NCBI GenBank assembly: GCA_963751615.1
Contig: CAVVVG010000005.1
Coordinates: 620,001-684,000, forward strand
Reading direction: 5' to 3'
DNA from: Palsa-892 sp963751615
GTDB lineage: Bacteria > Pseudomonadota > Alphaproteobacteria > Rhizobiales > Xanthobacteraceae
Length of the DNA: 64,000 bases
Shown here: positions 51,654 to 58,913 of the stretch, in pieces
Layout: every line of letters starts with the position of its first letter
Numbering within the stretch: position 1 is the first letter of the stretch
Translations under genes and position numbers: made by a program
Notes under the pieces: generated by a model
Told to the model about the DNA's origin: nothing
The model's input: only the letters and a program-made list of their open reading frames with translations
Databases searched by the model: none

Positions 51654-52256
51654 ATGACTGACATTGATTCGTGGCGGGTGACGGGCTCATACTATGAATC
51701 TTGCAATTGCGCGGCTGTCTGCCCATGTCGTCGGATGAACGGGGCTCCGGGCGGACGCTCTACCTACGATCTCTGCGAGTTCGTTCTGTCTTGGAGAATC
51801 CTTGACGGCGTCGCCGCAGGTCTCGACCTTACGAACCTGCATGTCTCCATGGCCGGGTTCTACAACAACAACGAGGTAGGCGCACCGTGGAAGGTTATTC
51901 TCTACATCGACGAGCGCGCTGATGATCAGCAGTTCGACGCGCTCAGTAGAATATTTCTGGGCCGTGCTGGCGGCAATATGCGCTTCACATTGGAAATCGC
52001 TACTGTCTATGCGGTAAAGCGTGCGCGGATCAATCTCAATCACGAGCCCGGAAAGGAGAGTATCCGCGTAGATGAGCTGACCTCAGCCACCGCTGTTCGG
52101 CCTGCGGAGTATGAGGGATCGGTCACTTGCGCCATTCCCGGTCATGATCAACCCGGTCAAGAAATGGTATCCGATCTCATGGTGAATGACGGCCCACTGA
52201 ATTGGCATTATGAGGGCCGCTGCGGTTTTGCTGCAAAATTTGATTATTTTCTTTAA
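51654..52256 (+). CDS. DUF1326 protein
   Basis: 200 residues. The DUF1326 N-terminal signature is GSYYESCNCAAVCPCRRMNG (four Cys, candidate metal site). Later FVLSWRILDGVAAGLDLTNLHVSMAGFYNN, and C-terminal GRCGFAAKFDY. Function unestablished; DUF1326 genes commonly neighbour DUF2182 membrane genes, as here. ATG 51654 (MTDIDSWRVTG) has AAGGTGG upstream. Its stop overlaps that of the DUF2182 gene on the opposite strand by 4 nt. Confidence 0.88.
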   Translation: MTDIDSWRVTGSYYESCNCAAVCPCRRMNGAPGGRSTYDLCEFVLSWRILDGVAAGLDLTNLHVSMAGFYNNNEVGAPWKVILYIDERADDQQFDALSRIFLGRAGGNMRFTLEIATVYAVKRARINLNHEPGKESIRVDELTSATAVRPAEYEGSVTCAIPGHDQPGQEMVSDLMVNDGPLNWHYEGRCGFAAKFDYFL

Positions 52257-53014
52257 GCGCTCGCGGCCCACCAGATTCCGAAAAAAACCAATCCTATGCC
52301 GATGAACTTTGCGAGCCACTCGCCGTTGGGCACGATCTTCTCGAGAATAACGATGGCCGTGAGTGTGATTATCACAACGAGATTCATTGCGCCGAATACG
52401 AATAAGAGCGCCATCAGTGCCCAGCAACAACCAAGACAAAAGAGCCCGTAGTGGACGCCCATCCACAGTGCACCGGCGCGTCCCGGGTGCCATTCAGTTA
52501 AAAGGAAACCGAGCGGAGAGCGACAACGTGAAAGGCATGCGTATTTTAGCGGTGTCCATTGGAACACACCCGCAGCCGCCAGCGCTACCCCGCCTACAAT
52601 AGGATTGCGAAGTTCGATCATCATTGGTTCAAGATCGCCCGATCCAACTAACCACCACTGAACAAAAGTTGCGACAGCGGCGAATCCGATCCAGACCAAC
52701 AAATGACCCGCGGCAAAATAAACGACACTACCTTGCGTCGCAGCCAACTTTTCACTTCCTGAAACCCTACGGAAGACATCGAGTACCGGCAATGCCGCGG
52801 GGAGCATCATCGCAATCATCATGATGCTCCACATGGTGAAGACTGCTGTCACCGTCATCAAATTCCAATGACCGGCCATCGGCATCATTAACTTGACGAC
52901 GGGATGCGTCATACTTGTCGTCGTGGACCAGACGACGAAAATCCAAGCCAGAGTGATGGCTGATGTTAGGAGTGCGACCGGAAACAATCGGATACCAAAG
53001 TGAAAAACTGACAA
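52253..53014 (-). CDS. DUF2182 metal-binding-type integral membrane protein
   Basis: 253 residues, about six helices. DUF2182 hallmarks: TMWSIMMIAMMLPAALPVL (Met-rich helix), FQWTPLKYACLSRCRSPLGFL and GVHYGLFCLGCCWALMALLFVFGAMNL. Cys and Met in the helices suggest a soft-metal role, consistent with the family's label, but no activity is proven. Arranged tail-to-tail with DUF1326 (stops overlapping), unlike the more usual co-directional pair. Confidence 0.88.
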   Translation of the reverse strand: MSVFHFGIRLFPVALLTSAITLAWIFVVWSTTTSMTHPVVKLMMPMAGHWNLMTVTAVFTMWSIMMIAMMLPAALPVLDVFRRVSGSEKLAATQGSVVYFAAGHLLVWIGFAAVATFVQWWLVGSGDLEPMMIELRNPIVGGVALAAAGVFQWTPLKYACLSRCRSPLGFLLTEWHPGRAGALWMGVHYGLFCLGCCWALMALLFVFGAMNLVVIITLTAIVILEKIVPNGEWLAKFIGIGLVFFGIWWAASA

Positions 53015-53093
53015 GTGTAACCTGTTCCAGAGTGTGTAATTGGGGAACGTTAGTGTAACGTGACCGATTCTACGAGGCGAGATCGATAGGTCT

Positions 53094-53178
53094 TCCTATG
53101 TGTCCGCTTCTGGCAAAAAACATAACCTGCGAGACCGACGAACGTTTGCTTTCTGCGTAAGAGCAGACATCTCACGAA
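53094..53178. repeat. Dispersed intergenic repeat
   Basis: TATGTGTCCGCTTCTGGCAA ... TTTGCTTTCTGCGTAAGAGC followed by AGACATC; core pairs of the family in the 290 nt gap between DUF2182 and the hydrolase. The minus frame passing through it is not taken as a gene. Confidence 0.55.
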
Positions 53179-53305
53179 CACAATCGTCCGACCGATGATC
53201 TTCGCCTTGAAATCTGGTACCGCAAACTCGGGACCTATTTTCGCAGGTGGCGCCGCCATTTGTGAATCTGACCCAGCACGGAATTTGCGATACAGCCAGA
53301 AGCTG

Positions 53306-54151
53306 TCATCCCGACACTTGTGTTAGAAACGCCTGATCATCGCCAACCGGCAATCGCAGAAAGGAACTCACTAACGGGTTGATCAGATCCGGGAGCGTAA
53401 GTGGCGCCATGTGTCCGCCGGCCGCGATTTCTTTGTAGGTCCACATCGGACAGGATTGGCGCAAGAGTTCCGTGATTTCGCGAATAGGCCGTACCGTATT
53501 CGGATCGCTTACTACAAGCGTAGCCGTGGGGAGCAGGTGTGCCCATCGCTCCACCGGCGTGGTTTCGTTCATCACCGCGTCCCATTCGAAAAAATTCGGC
53601 TTGAGCGCGTCTGCGAACGCGCTGCGCCGTTCTGGCGACATGGCCTGCCATGATCCAGCCCCGCCCCAATAATCGGCGAACTTTTCGGCCGCTATTGACC
53701 ACTCACCGAGTACTCCGAATTTTTTGATAAAGTTGCGCAATTCCATGGCTTCCGCGAACGCCTCCGCCCGCCCCGCCTGTTTCAGAAGATAAAATGGATT
53801 GGTTTCGAGGAGCACCAACCTGATCACTCGGCCAGAGAGTCGCGCTGCCGCTTTCATGGCTACTGATCCACCGAACGAATGGCCAATAAGGCAAATTTCT
53901 TCCGCATTTGCCGGAAGAGCCGCTTCAACGAGGCGCGCCTGATCGTCAAGTGTCTGCAATGTTTCGCCCGACCAGGGAGCAGTTTTGCCGTACCCAAATA
54001 AATTCACCGCCCGCACATGAAATTCAGCTTTCAGATCGTCCATCAAACGGCGCCATTGGCGAGCGCCTGACACGCTCGAATGCACGAGCATGACCGCGGG
54101 TCCCGAGCCAGCCTCAAGAAAATCAACCTTGGTCATTACCGAATGGTTCAT
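53306..54151 (-). CDS. Alpha/beta hydrolase
   Basis: 281 residues. Oxyanion region MLVHSSVSGARQWRRLM, nucleophile elbow LIGHSFGGSVAMKAAARL (Ser in GHSFGG), acid near VVSDPNTVRPI and catalytic His in AAGGHMAPLTLPDLINPLVSSFL. A cap domain lies between about 135 and 205. Cytoplasmic esterase/lyase-type enzyme of unknown substrate. Minus strand within the repeat-bracketed module. Confidence 0.88.
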   Translation of the reverse strand: MNHSVMTKVDFLEAGSGPAVMLVHSSVSGARQWRRLMDDLKAEFHVRAVNLFGYGKTAPWSGETLQTLDDQARLVEAALPANAEEICLIGHSFGGSVAMKAAARLSGRVIRLVLLETNPFYLLKQAGRAEAFAEAMELRNFIKKFGVLGEWSIAAEKFADYWGGAGSWQAMSPERRSAFADALKPNFFEWDAVMNETTPVERWAHLLPTATLVVSDPNTVRPIREITELLRQSCPMWTYKEIAAGGHMAPLTLPDLINPLVSSFLRLPVGDDQAFLTQVSG

Positions 54152-54275
54152 TGCTTATCTCCGCTTATTTATGGTGACACTATTTATTTGGACAGTTCAC
54201 CAGAACCATTCGCCTTTGTGTGTCACCATTGCTCTCTTTCATTCTTGGCCCTAACCGTGAGCACCGTCGTATCGG

Positions 54276-55103
54276 TCATTTCTTGACGATCACCACCTCG
54301 AGATATTCGCTGGGGACGACCAGCGTGCCGTCACCGGCGACGTTGAATTCGTCGAGTAGAGCGTAGAGATCGGTCTCAAGTGCCTTGCGTGACTGCGGAT
54401 CGATCGCGGCAAACGCCTTCAGAACCGGGCCGTAGTAGGTGCGGAAGATCTCGACCCAGTGCTTGGGCGACTTGTAGCGGAAGACAAAGTTTCTGCTCTC
54501 CGCCCCGATGCGCACTTTCGAACCGAACAGGGTGTCGAGATACGCCTTGCTGCCCCACAGTGACGGCGACTTCACGCCCGGTGCCGGCGGCACGTATTTG
54601 CCGATGGTCTTGAACAGCTTGCCAATGAAGCCCTCGGGCGTCCAGTTGGCCATGCCGATCTTTCCGTTCGGACGGCAGACACGGATGAGTTCGTTCGCAG
54701 CCTGCTCTTGATTTGGTGTGAACATCACTCCGAAGGTTGAAAGTACGACATCGAAGCTGGCCTCTGGAAAGGGGAGATTTTCCGCGTCGGCTTCCTGGAA
54801 TGTGACCGGCAGGCGGTCGCCTTTGGCACGCTCGCGGCCGCGCTCAAGAAGCGCGCCGACGTAGTCCGTCGACACCACGTCAGCGAAGCGGCGGGCCGCG
54901 GCGAGCGTCGCATTGCCGTTGCCAGCAGCGACATCGAGGACGCGTTGGTTGCTGCGAAGATCGACGGCCTCGCAGAGCCTTTCGCCAACAATCTGCAGCG
55001 TGGTGCCTATCATAGCGTAGTCGCCGGAGCCCCAGGCGACCTGCTGGCGGCCCTTTATCGCGGCGAGATCAATGATAGGGGAGATGGCAGTTTGAATATT
55101 CAT
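54276..55103 (-). CDS. Class I SAM-dependent methyltransferase, UbiE-like
   Basis: 275 residues. Opening GRQQVAWGSGDYAMIGTTLQIVGERLCEAVDL; motif I VLDVAAGNGNATLAAAR; VVSTDYVGALLERGRERA; FQEADAENLPFPEASFDVVLSTFGVMFTP; CRPNGKIGMANWTPEGFIG. This group is common as a stand-alone methyltransferase near AraC-type regulators. Substrate unknown. Divergent from the AraC gene across repeat copy 3, so the operator-like sites could control both. Confidence 0.87.
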   Translation of the reverse strand: MNIQTAISPIIDLAAIKGRQQVAWGSGDYAMIGTTLQIVGERLCEAVDLRSNQRVLDVAAGNGNATLAAARRFADVVSTDYVGALLERGRERAKGDRLPVTFQEADAENLPFPEASFDVVLSTFGVMFTPNQEQAANELIRVCRPNGKIGMANWTPEGFIGKLFKTIGKYVPPAPGVKSPSLWGSKAYLDTLFGSKVRIGAESRNFVFRYKSPKHWVEIFRTYYGPVLKAFAAIDPQSRKALETDLYALLDEFNVAGDGTLVVPSEYLEVVIVKK

Positions 55104-55187
55104 TGTTCAATTCCTTCTTTGCTGGGTTTGGCTTTCCGGAGGAGCGTGATGCGGTCTGATTGCTCCACTTTTCTGTTTCAGCGCCGC

Positions 55188-55328
55188 TGCGCGTTAGGTG
55201 ATTTACCTAAGGGTTATTGCGGCGAATGCGAATGACCAGCCGTCCGTATTGCTTGACACCACGTCCAAAATTCGAGAGGCCTATGATAGGGCGTCCGGAT
55301 CTGATGCTCGGGCGTCCGGCGGAGGCTG
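55188..55328. promoter_or_regulatory. AraC-operator-like repeat, copy 3, in the divergent methyltransferase/araC promoter region
   Basis: CGTCC cores at 55241, 55262, 55292 and 55313: two pairs of direct half-sites 21 bp apart, 30 bp between pairs. Extended half-sites share (A/G)CGTCC-x-x-AT. A 21-bp direct-repeat register (two helical turns) is the usual geometry for AraC-family dimers. The last site ends 13 nt before the regulator ATG, consistent with autoregulation. Confidence 0.7.
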
Positions 55329-55329
55329 A

Positions 55330-56340
55330 ATGGCTGCTGACGTCCTATCTGATTTATTTAGAACGGTACGGCTGACTGGCGCGACGTTCTTTAACGTCGT
55401 GTGTAGGGAGCCGTGGGTCGCCGAACAGCCGACGCGAGAGATGGTGCTGCCGAAGATCTTGCCCGGTGCCGAGCATCTAATCGCTTATCATGCGGTCACC
55501 GGCGGCCGGTGTTTTGCAAGTATCATCGGCGGGACGCCAATCGCAGTCGAAGCCGGCGAAGTCATCGTCTTCACCAATGGCGATCCGCATGTCATGTCGA
55601 GCAACCCTGGCATGCGAGCTGATCCAGTCGCACCAGACGCGCTAGACGCTGTTACCGCGAGTCAATTGCCATTCTTGATGAACTACGGCGATCACGGGCC
55701 GGTCTCGGCCCGGCTCGTCTGCGGCTTCCTCGCCTGCGATGCACGACCATTTAATCCACTTCTCGAGAATCTGCCGCCCATAATCAAGGCCGGAGGCTCA
55801 CAGAACACTGATGCAAACTGGCTCAACCATTTTATTCATCTTGCGGTGATGGAATCGAAAGAGAAGCGCGTCGGCGGTGAAAGTGTTCTCGCCAAACTGA
55901 GTGAGTTGATGTTCATCGAGGTGGTCCGCCAGCATCTGGAGACCCTACCGCCGGAACAGGCCGGGTGGCTGGCGGGTCTGCGCGATCCTTTCGTTGGCAA
56001 GGCGCTTTCACTGATGCACGGGGAACCGGCGTATAGCTGGACGATTGAAGAGCTGGCGAAGCAGGTCGGTCTGTCGCGCTCGGTCCTGGCGGAACGTTTT
56101 GCAGATCTTGTAGGGACGCCACCGTTGCACTATCTCGCCAAGTGGCGGATGCAGATTGCTTCGGAGCTTCTGAGCAGAAGCAATGCCAATATCGCGACCA
56201 TCGCCGCCAAAATCGGCTACGAATCCGAGGCCGCTTTCAGCCGCGCTTTCAAGAAGATAATGGAAGTGCCGCCTTCGACCTGGCGTCGCCGCGTGAGGCC
56301 CAGTATAGCGGGTATGCAGCCGATCGAGCAAAGTTCGTGA
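55330..56340 (+). CDS. AraC-family transcriptional regulator with cupin sensor domain
   Basis: 336 residues. The N-terminal cupin_6-type domain (about 1-195) has LSDLFRTVRLTGATFFNV, GGRCFASIIGGTPIAVEAGEVIVFTNGDPHVM and VSARLVCGFLACDARPFNPLLENLPPII. The C-terminal double helix-turn-helix (about 222-325) has WTIEELAKQVGLSRSVLAERFADLVGTPPLHYLAKWRMQIASELL and IATIAAKIGYESEAAFSRAFKKIMEVPPSTWRR. It probably binds the 21-bp direct repeats upstream and at 50.1 and 50.4 kb (inference). No ligand known. Confidence 0.9.
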   Translation: MAADVLSDLFRTVRLTGATFFNVVCREPWVAEQPTREMVLPKILPGAEHLIAYHAVTGGRCFASIIGGTPIAVEAGEVIVFTNGDPHVMSSNPGMRADPVAPDALDAVTASQLPFLMNYGDHGPVSARLVCGFLACDARPFNPLLENLPPIIKAGGSQNTDANWLNHFIHLAVMESKEKRVGGESVLAKLSELMFIEVVRQHLETLPPEQAGWLAGLRDPFVGKALSLMHGEPAYSWTIEELAKQVGLSRSVLAERFADLVGTPPLHYLAKWRMQIASELLSRSNANIATIAAKIGYESEAAFSRAFKKIMEVPPSTWRRRVRPSIAGMQPIEQSS

Positions 56341-56400
56341 CTTAAGCTTGGGAAAACTAGATAATCTAAAGACAAATCAAATCGATAACAAAACCCTGAA

Positions 56401-56473
56401 CGCTCCCTACGGGACTCGAACCCGTGTTTTCGCCGTGAGAGGGCGACGTCCTAGACCGCTAGACGAAGGGAGC
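56401..56473 (-). tRNA. tRNA-Glu (anticodon CUC)
   Basis: Read on the minus strand. 7-bp acceptor stem GCTCCCT/AGGGAGC, D-arm GTCTAGCGGTCTAGGAC, anticodon arm TCGCC-CTCTCAC-GGCGA with anticodon CTC, T-arm ACGGG-TTCGAGT-CCCGT, discriminator G. No CCA encoded. 73 nt including the discriminator. All four stems pair perfectly. Confidence 0.95.
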
Positions 56474-56540
56474 AAAAAGTAAATGCCTACGTGAAAGCCT
56501 TAGCGCTGAATTCAAGCTTCGATCAAGACCCGTGTTAGAC

Positions 56541-56876
56541 TTACGGCGCTGTCTTAATGACAAAGCGGCCCACAGGTTGCATCGTTTCGAGATCATAGAG
56601 TAGCACTTCCGTCACGCCGCCTATCTCGACCGTTACTGCCAGCCGGTTGTCACTCACAGATGTCGAAACTATCTTGGCGCCCCGGGCCAGGTTGAGAACT
56701 TTCTCGGTCGGCGTACGACCCCTTTCCGAGCTGCTGGAAAGACGGTAGGCGATCACACCAAATACCGTCAGAAATCCGGCGACCATTACGAGTAACGGCA
56801 CCATCATCAATCTGCGCGCCCGTTTAATAACGCGCTCCTGAGCGGGCGTAAGTTCTTCTTCTTTTTTACTGCTCAT
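56541..56876 (-). CDS. Small single-pass membrane protein (DUF6476-like)
   Basis: 111 residues. Charged N-terminus (SSKKEEELTPAQERVIKRARRLMM), one helix (VPLLVMVAGFLTVFGVIAYRL), then a small periplasmic beta domain (GAKIVSTSVSDNRLAVTVEIGGVTEVLLYDLETMQPVGRFVI). This arrangement next to rluD is conserved in Hyphomicrobiales as I recall; function unknown. Its start codon is only 3 nt from that of rluD on the opposite strand, so each promoter must lie inside the other gene or further away. Confidence 0.82.
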   Translation of the reverse strand: MSSKKEEELTPAQERVIKRARRLMMVPLLVMVAGFLTVFGVIAYRLSSSSERGRTPTEKVLNLARGAKIVSTSVSDNRLAVTVEIGGVTEVLLYDLETMQPVGRFVIKTAP

Positions 56877-56879
56877 TAG

Positions 56880-57887
56880 ATGATCGGAATGAAACAGGTG
56901 ACGGATAAAATCGAGATCGTTGTCGCGGGTACGGACGACACGGGAATCCGGCTCGACCGTTTTCTTGCCTCGAAAATCGAAAGTTTAAGCCGCACGCGGC
57001 TTAAACAATTGATCATCGCGGGAGAAGTCCGGACTGGCGAGCGAACGTTAAAAGACCCGGAACACCGGGTCAAATCGGGCGATCGGATTGAGGTCCGGAT
57101 ACCACCCCCCGAGGTCGCAAAGCCTCGCGCGGAGAAAATTCCGCTCACGATCGTATATGAGGATAATGAAGTCATCGTCATCGACAAACCAGCCGGACTC
57201 GTCGTGCATCCGGCGGCCGGCAATCGCAATGGTACGCTAGTCAACGCGTTGATCGGCCATTGCGGTGACAGTCTGTCAGGCATCGGCGGCGAAAAACGGC
57301 CCGGCATCGTGCATCGCCTTGACAAAGATACGAGTGGTTTGCTGGTTGTCGCCAAGACCGACAAGGCACACCGCGTGCTCGCGGCACAATTCGCTGACCA
57401 CGGCCGCAGCGGCGATTTGCAACGCGGCTATTTGGCTCTGGTCTGGGGCATTCCGAAAACAGCAGAAGGCACGATCGACAAGCCGATTGGGCGCGATCCG
57501 CGCTCGCGCGTGAAAATGGCCGTGCGATCAAATGGCCGGCACGCAGTGACACATTATAAATTGCGCGCGACGTATAAAGGAGCGAATGGAAAAACCATCG
57601 CAAGCCTGATCGAATGCCGCCTGGAAACAGGTCGCACTCATCAAATTCGCGTGCATCTCGCGAAGATCGGCCATCCGTTGCTAGGCGACGACATCTATGG
57701 CGCGGGATTCCGCTCGCGCATCGGCCAGCTATCCACAAAGTCGAAACGTGCTTTAGAGTTGCTCGGACGCCAGGCGCTGCATGCTTTCAGGCTTGGCTTC
57801 ACGCATCCAACGAGCGGCAAGCGGCTGGTATTCGACAGCAAGCTCCCACGCGACTTCGCCAAACTGCTAAATACCTTCACGAGCTAG
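56880..57887 (+). CDS. rluD: RluA/RluD-family 23S rRNA pseudouridine synthase
   Basis: 335 residues. N-terminal S4 RNA-binding domain (IRLDRFLASKIESLSRTRLKQLIIAGEVRTG). Catalytic domain: VIDKPAGLVVHPAAGNRNGTLVNAL, the active-site motif HRLDKDTSGLLVVAKT (Asp nucleophile), and ETGRTHQIRVHLAKIGHPLLGDDIYG. Length and S4 domain fit RluD, which modifies helix 69 of 23S rRNA; RluC is the alternative. The start may be the ATG at 56880 or 56889. Followed by rpoH after 117 nt. Confidence 0.9.
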   Translation: MIGMKQVTDKIEIVVAGTDDTGIRLDRFLASKIESLSRTRLKQLIIAGEVRTGERTLKDPEHRVKSGDRIEVRIPPPEVAKPRAEKIPLTIVYEDNEVIVIDKPAGLVVHPAAGNRNGTLVNALIGHCGDSLSGIGGEKRPGIVHRLDKDTSGLLVVAKTDKAHRVLAAQFADHGRSGDLQRGYLALVWGIPKTAEGTIDKPIGRDPRSRVKMAVRSNGRHAVTHYKLRATYKGANGKTIASLIECRLETGRTHQIRVHLAKIGHPLLGDDIYGAGFRSRIGQLSTKSKRALELLGRQALHAFRLGFTHPTSGKRLVFDSKLPRDFAKLLNTFTS

Positions 57888-58004
57888 TGATTTCTCGGTC
57901 TTTGTGGTGCCGAAAAGTTAACCTATATGAGCGAGTTGCGGTTGGCCTTAGGGCAGCCGTAATGAAGCCCGCCTTTACAGGGGGCTGTACGAAAGGAAGG
58001 CTAA

Positions 58005-58904
58005 ATGGCCCGCGCCACTTCACTCCCCGCTTTCACGCTCGAAGGCGGTCTTTCTCATTACCTTGCCGAAATCCGCAAGTTCCCCATGCTGGCCCCCGAG
58101 GAAGAATTTATGCTCGGCAAGCGGTGGCGCGAACATGGCGATTCCGATGCTGCGCACAAGCTCGTCACCTCGCATCTCCGTCTCGTGGCGAAAATCGCGA
58201 TGGGTTATCGCGGTTATGGCTTGCCTATCGGCGAAATCATTTCCGAGGGCAATGTCGGGCTAATGCAAGCGGTTAAACGCTTCGAACCTGATAAAGGCTT
58301 TCGCCTTGCCACATACGCCATGTGGTGGATCAAGGCTTCAATTCAAGAATATATCCTGCGTTCTTGGTCACTCGTAAAAATGGGTACGACCGCGGCGCAG
58401 AAGCGGCTGTTCTTCAATCTGCGCAAAGCGAAGAGCCAGATCTCCGCGCTGGAGGAAGGCGATCTTAAACCGGAGCAAGTGAAAACCATTGCAAAGCGGC
58501 TCGGCGTCAGCGAGCGGGATGTGATCGACATGAACCGCCGTCTTTCTGGCGATTCATCGCTCAATGCACCGATCCGCGCTGAATCCGAATCCGGCGAGTG
58601 GCAAGACTGGCTCGTAGACGAAAGCGAAAGCCAGGAATCGCGGCTCGCCGAAAGCGAAGAGCTCAACAACCGCAAGAAGGCCCTGGGGCAGGCGCTCGAC
58701 GTGCTGAACGACCGAGAACGCCGCATCTTCGAAGCACGGCGTCTTTCCGAAGAGCCAGTCACACTCGAGGAATTGGCCGCCGAGTTCGGCGTCTCACGGG
58801 AGCGTATACGCCAGATCGAAGTTCGCGCGTTCGAAAAAATACAACAGGCAGTCGTCAATCGGATGAAAGCAGTCGAAACGCCGACGGCCTTACCGGCGCA
58901 CTAA
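58005..58904 (+). CDS. rpoH: RNA polymerase sigma-32 factor RpoH
   Basis: 299 residues. Region 1.2/2: YLAEIRKFPMLAPEEEFMLGKRW, HLRLVAKIAMGYRGYGLPIGEIISEGNVGLMQAVKRFEPDKGFRLATYAMWWIKASIQEYILRSWSLVKMGTTAAQKRLFFNLRK, including the RpoH box and 2.4 helix. Region 4 has LSEEPVTLEELAAEFGVSRERIRQIEVRAFEKIQ. This is a full-length alphaproteobacterial RpoH directing heat-shock transcription. The ribosome site is GAAAGGAAGG. Converges on the Pro-rich gene with a 9 nt gap. Confidence 0.95.
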   Translation: MARATSLPAFTLEGGLSHYLAEIRKFPMLAPEEEFMLGKRWREHGDSDAAHKLVTSHLRLVAKIAMGYRGYGLPIGEIISEGNVGLMQAVKRFEPDKGFRLATYAMWWIKASIQEYILRSWSLVKMGTTAAQKRLFFNLRKAKSQISALEEGDLKPEQVKTIAKRLGVSERDVIDMNRRLSGDSSLNAPIRAESESGEWQDWLVDESESQESRLAESEELNNRKKALGQALDVLNDRERRIFEARRLSEEPVTLEELAAEFGVSRERIRQIEVRAFEKIQQAVVNRMKAVETPTALPAH

Positions 58905-58913
58905 TTGTACCGT

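Noticed and set aside
53050..53259. 69-codon minus ORF in the DUF2182-hydrolase gap
   Set aside because: Runs through a dispersed repeat copy; N-terminal part has no ribosome site.
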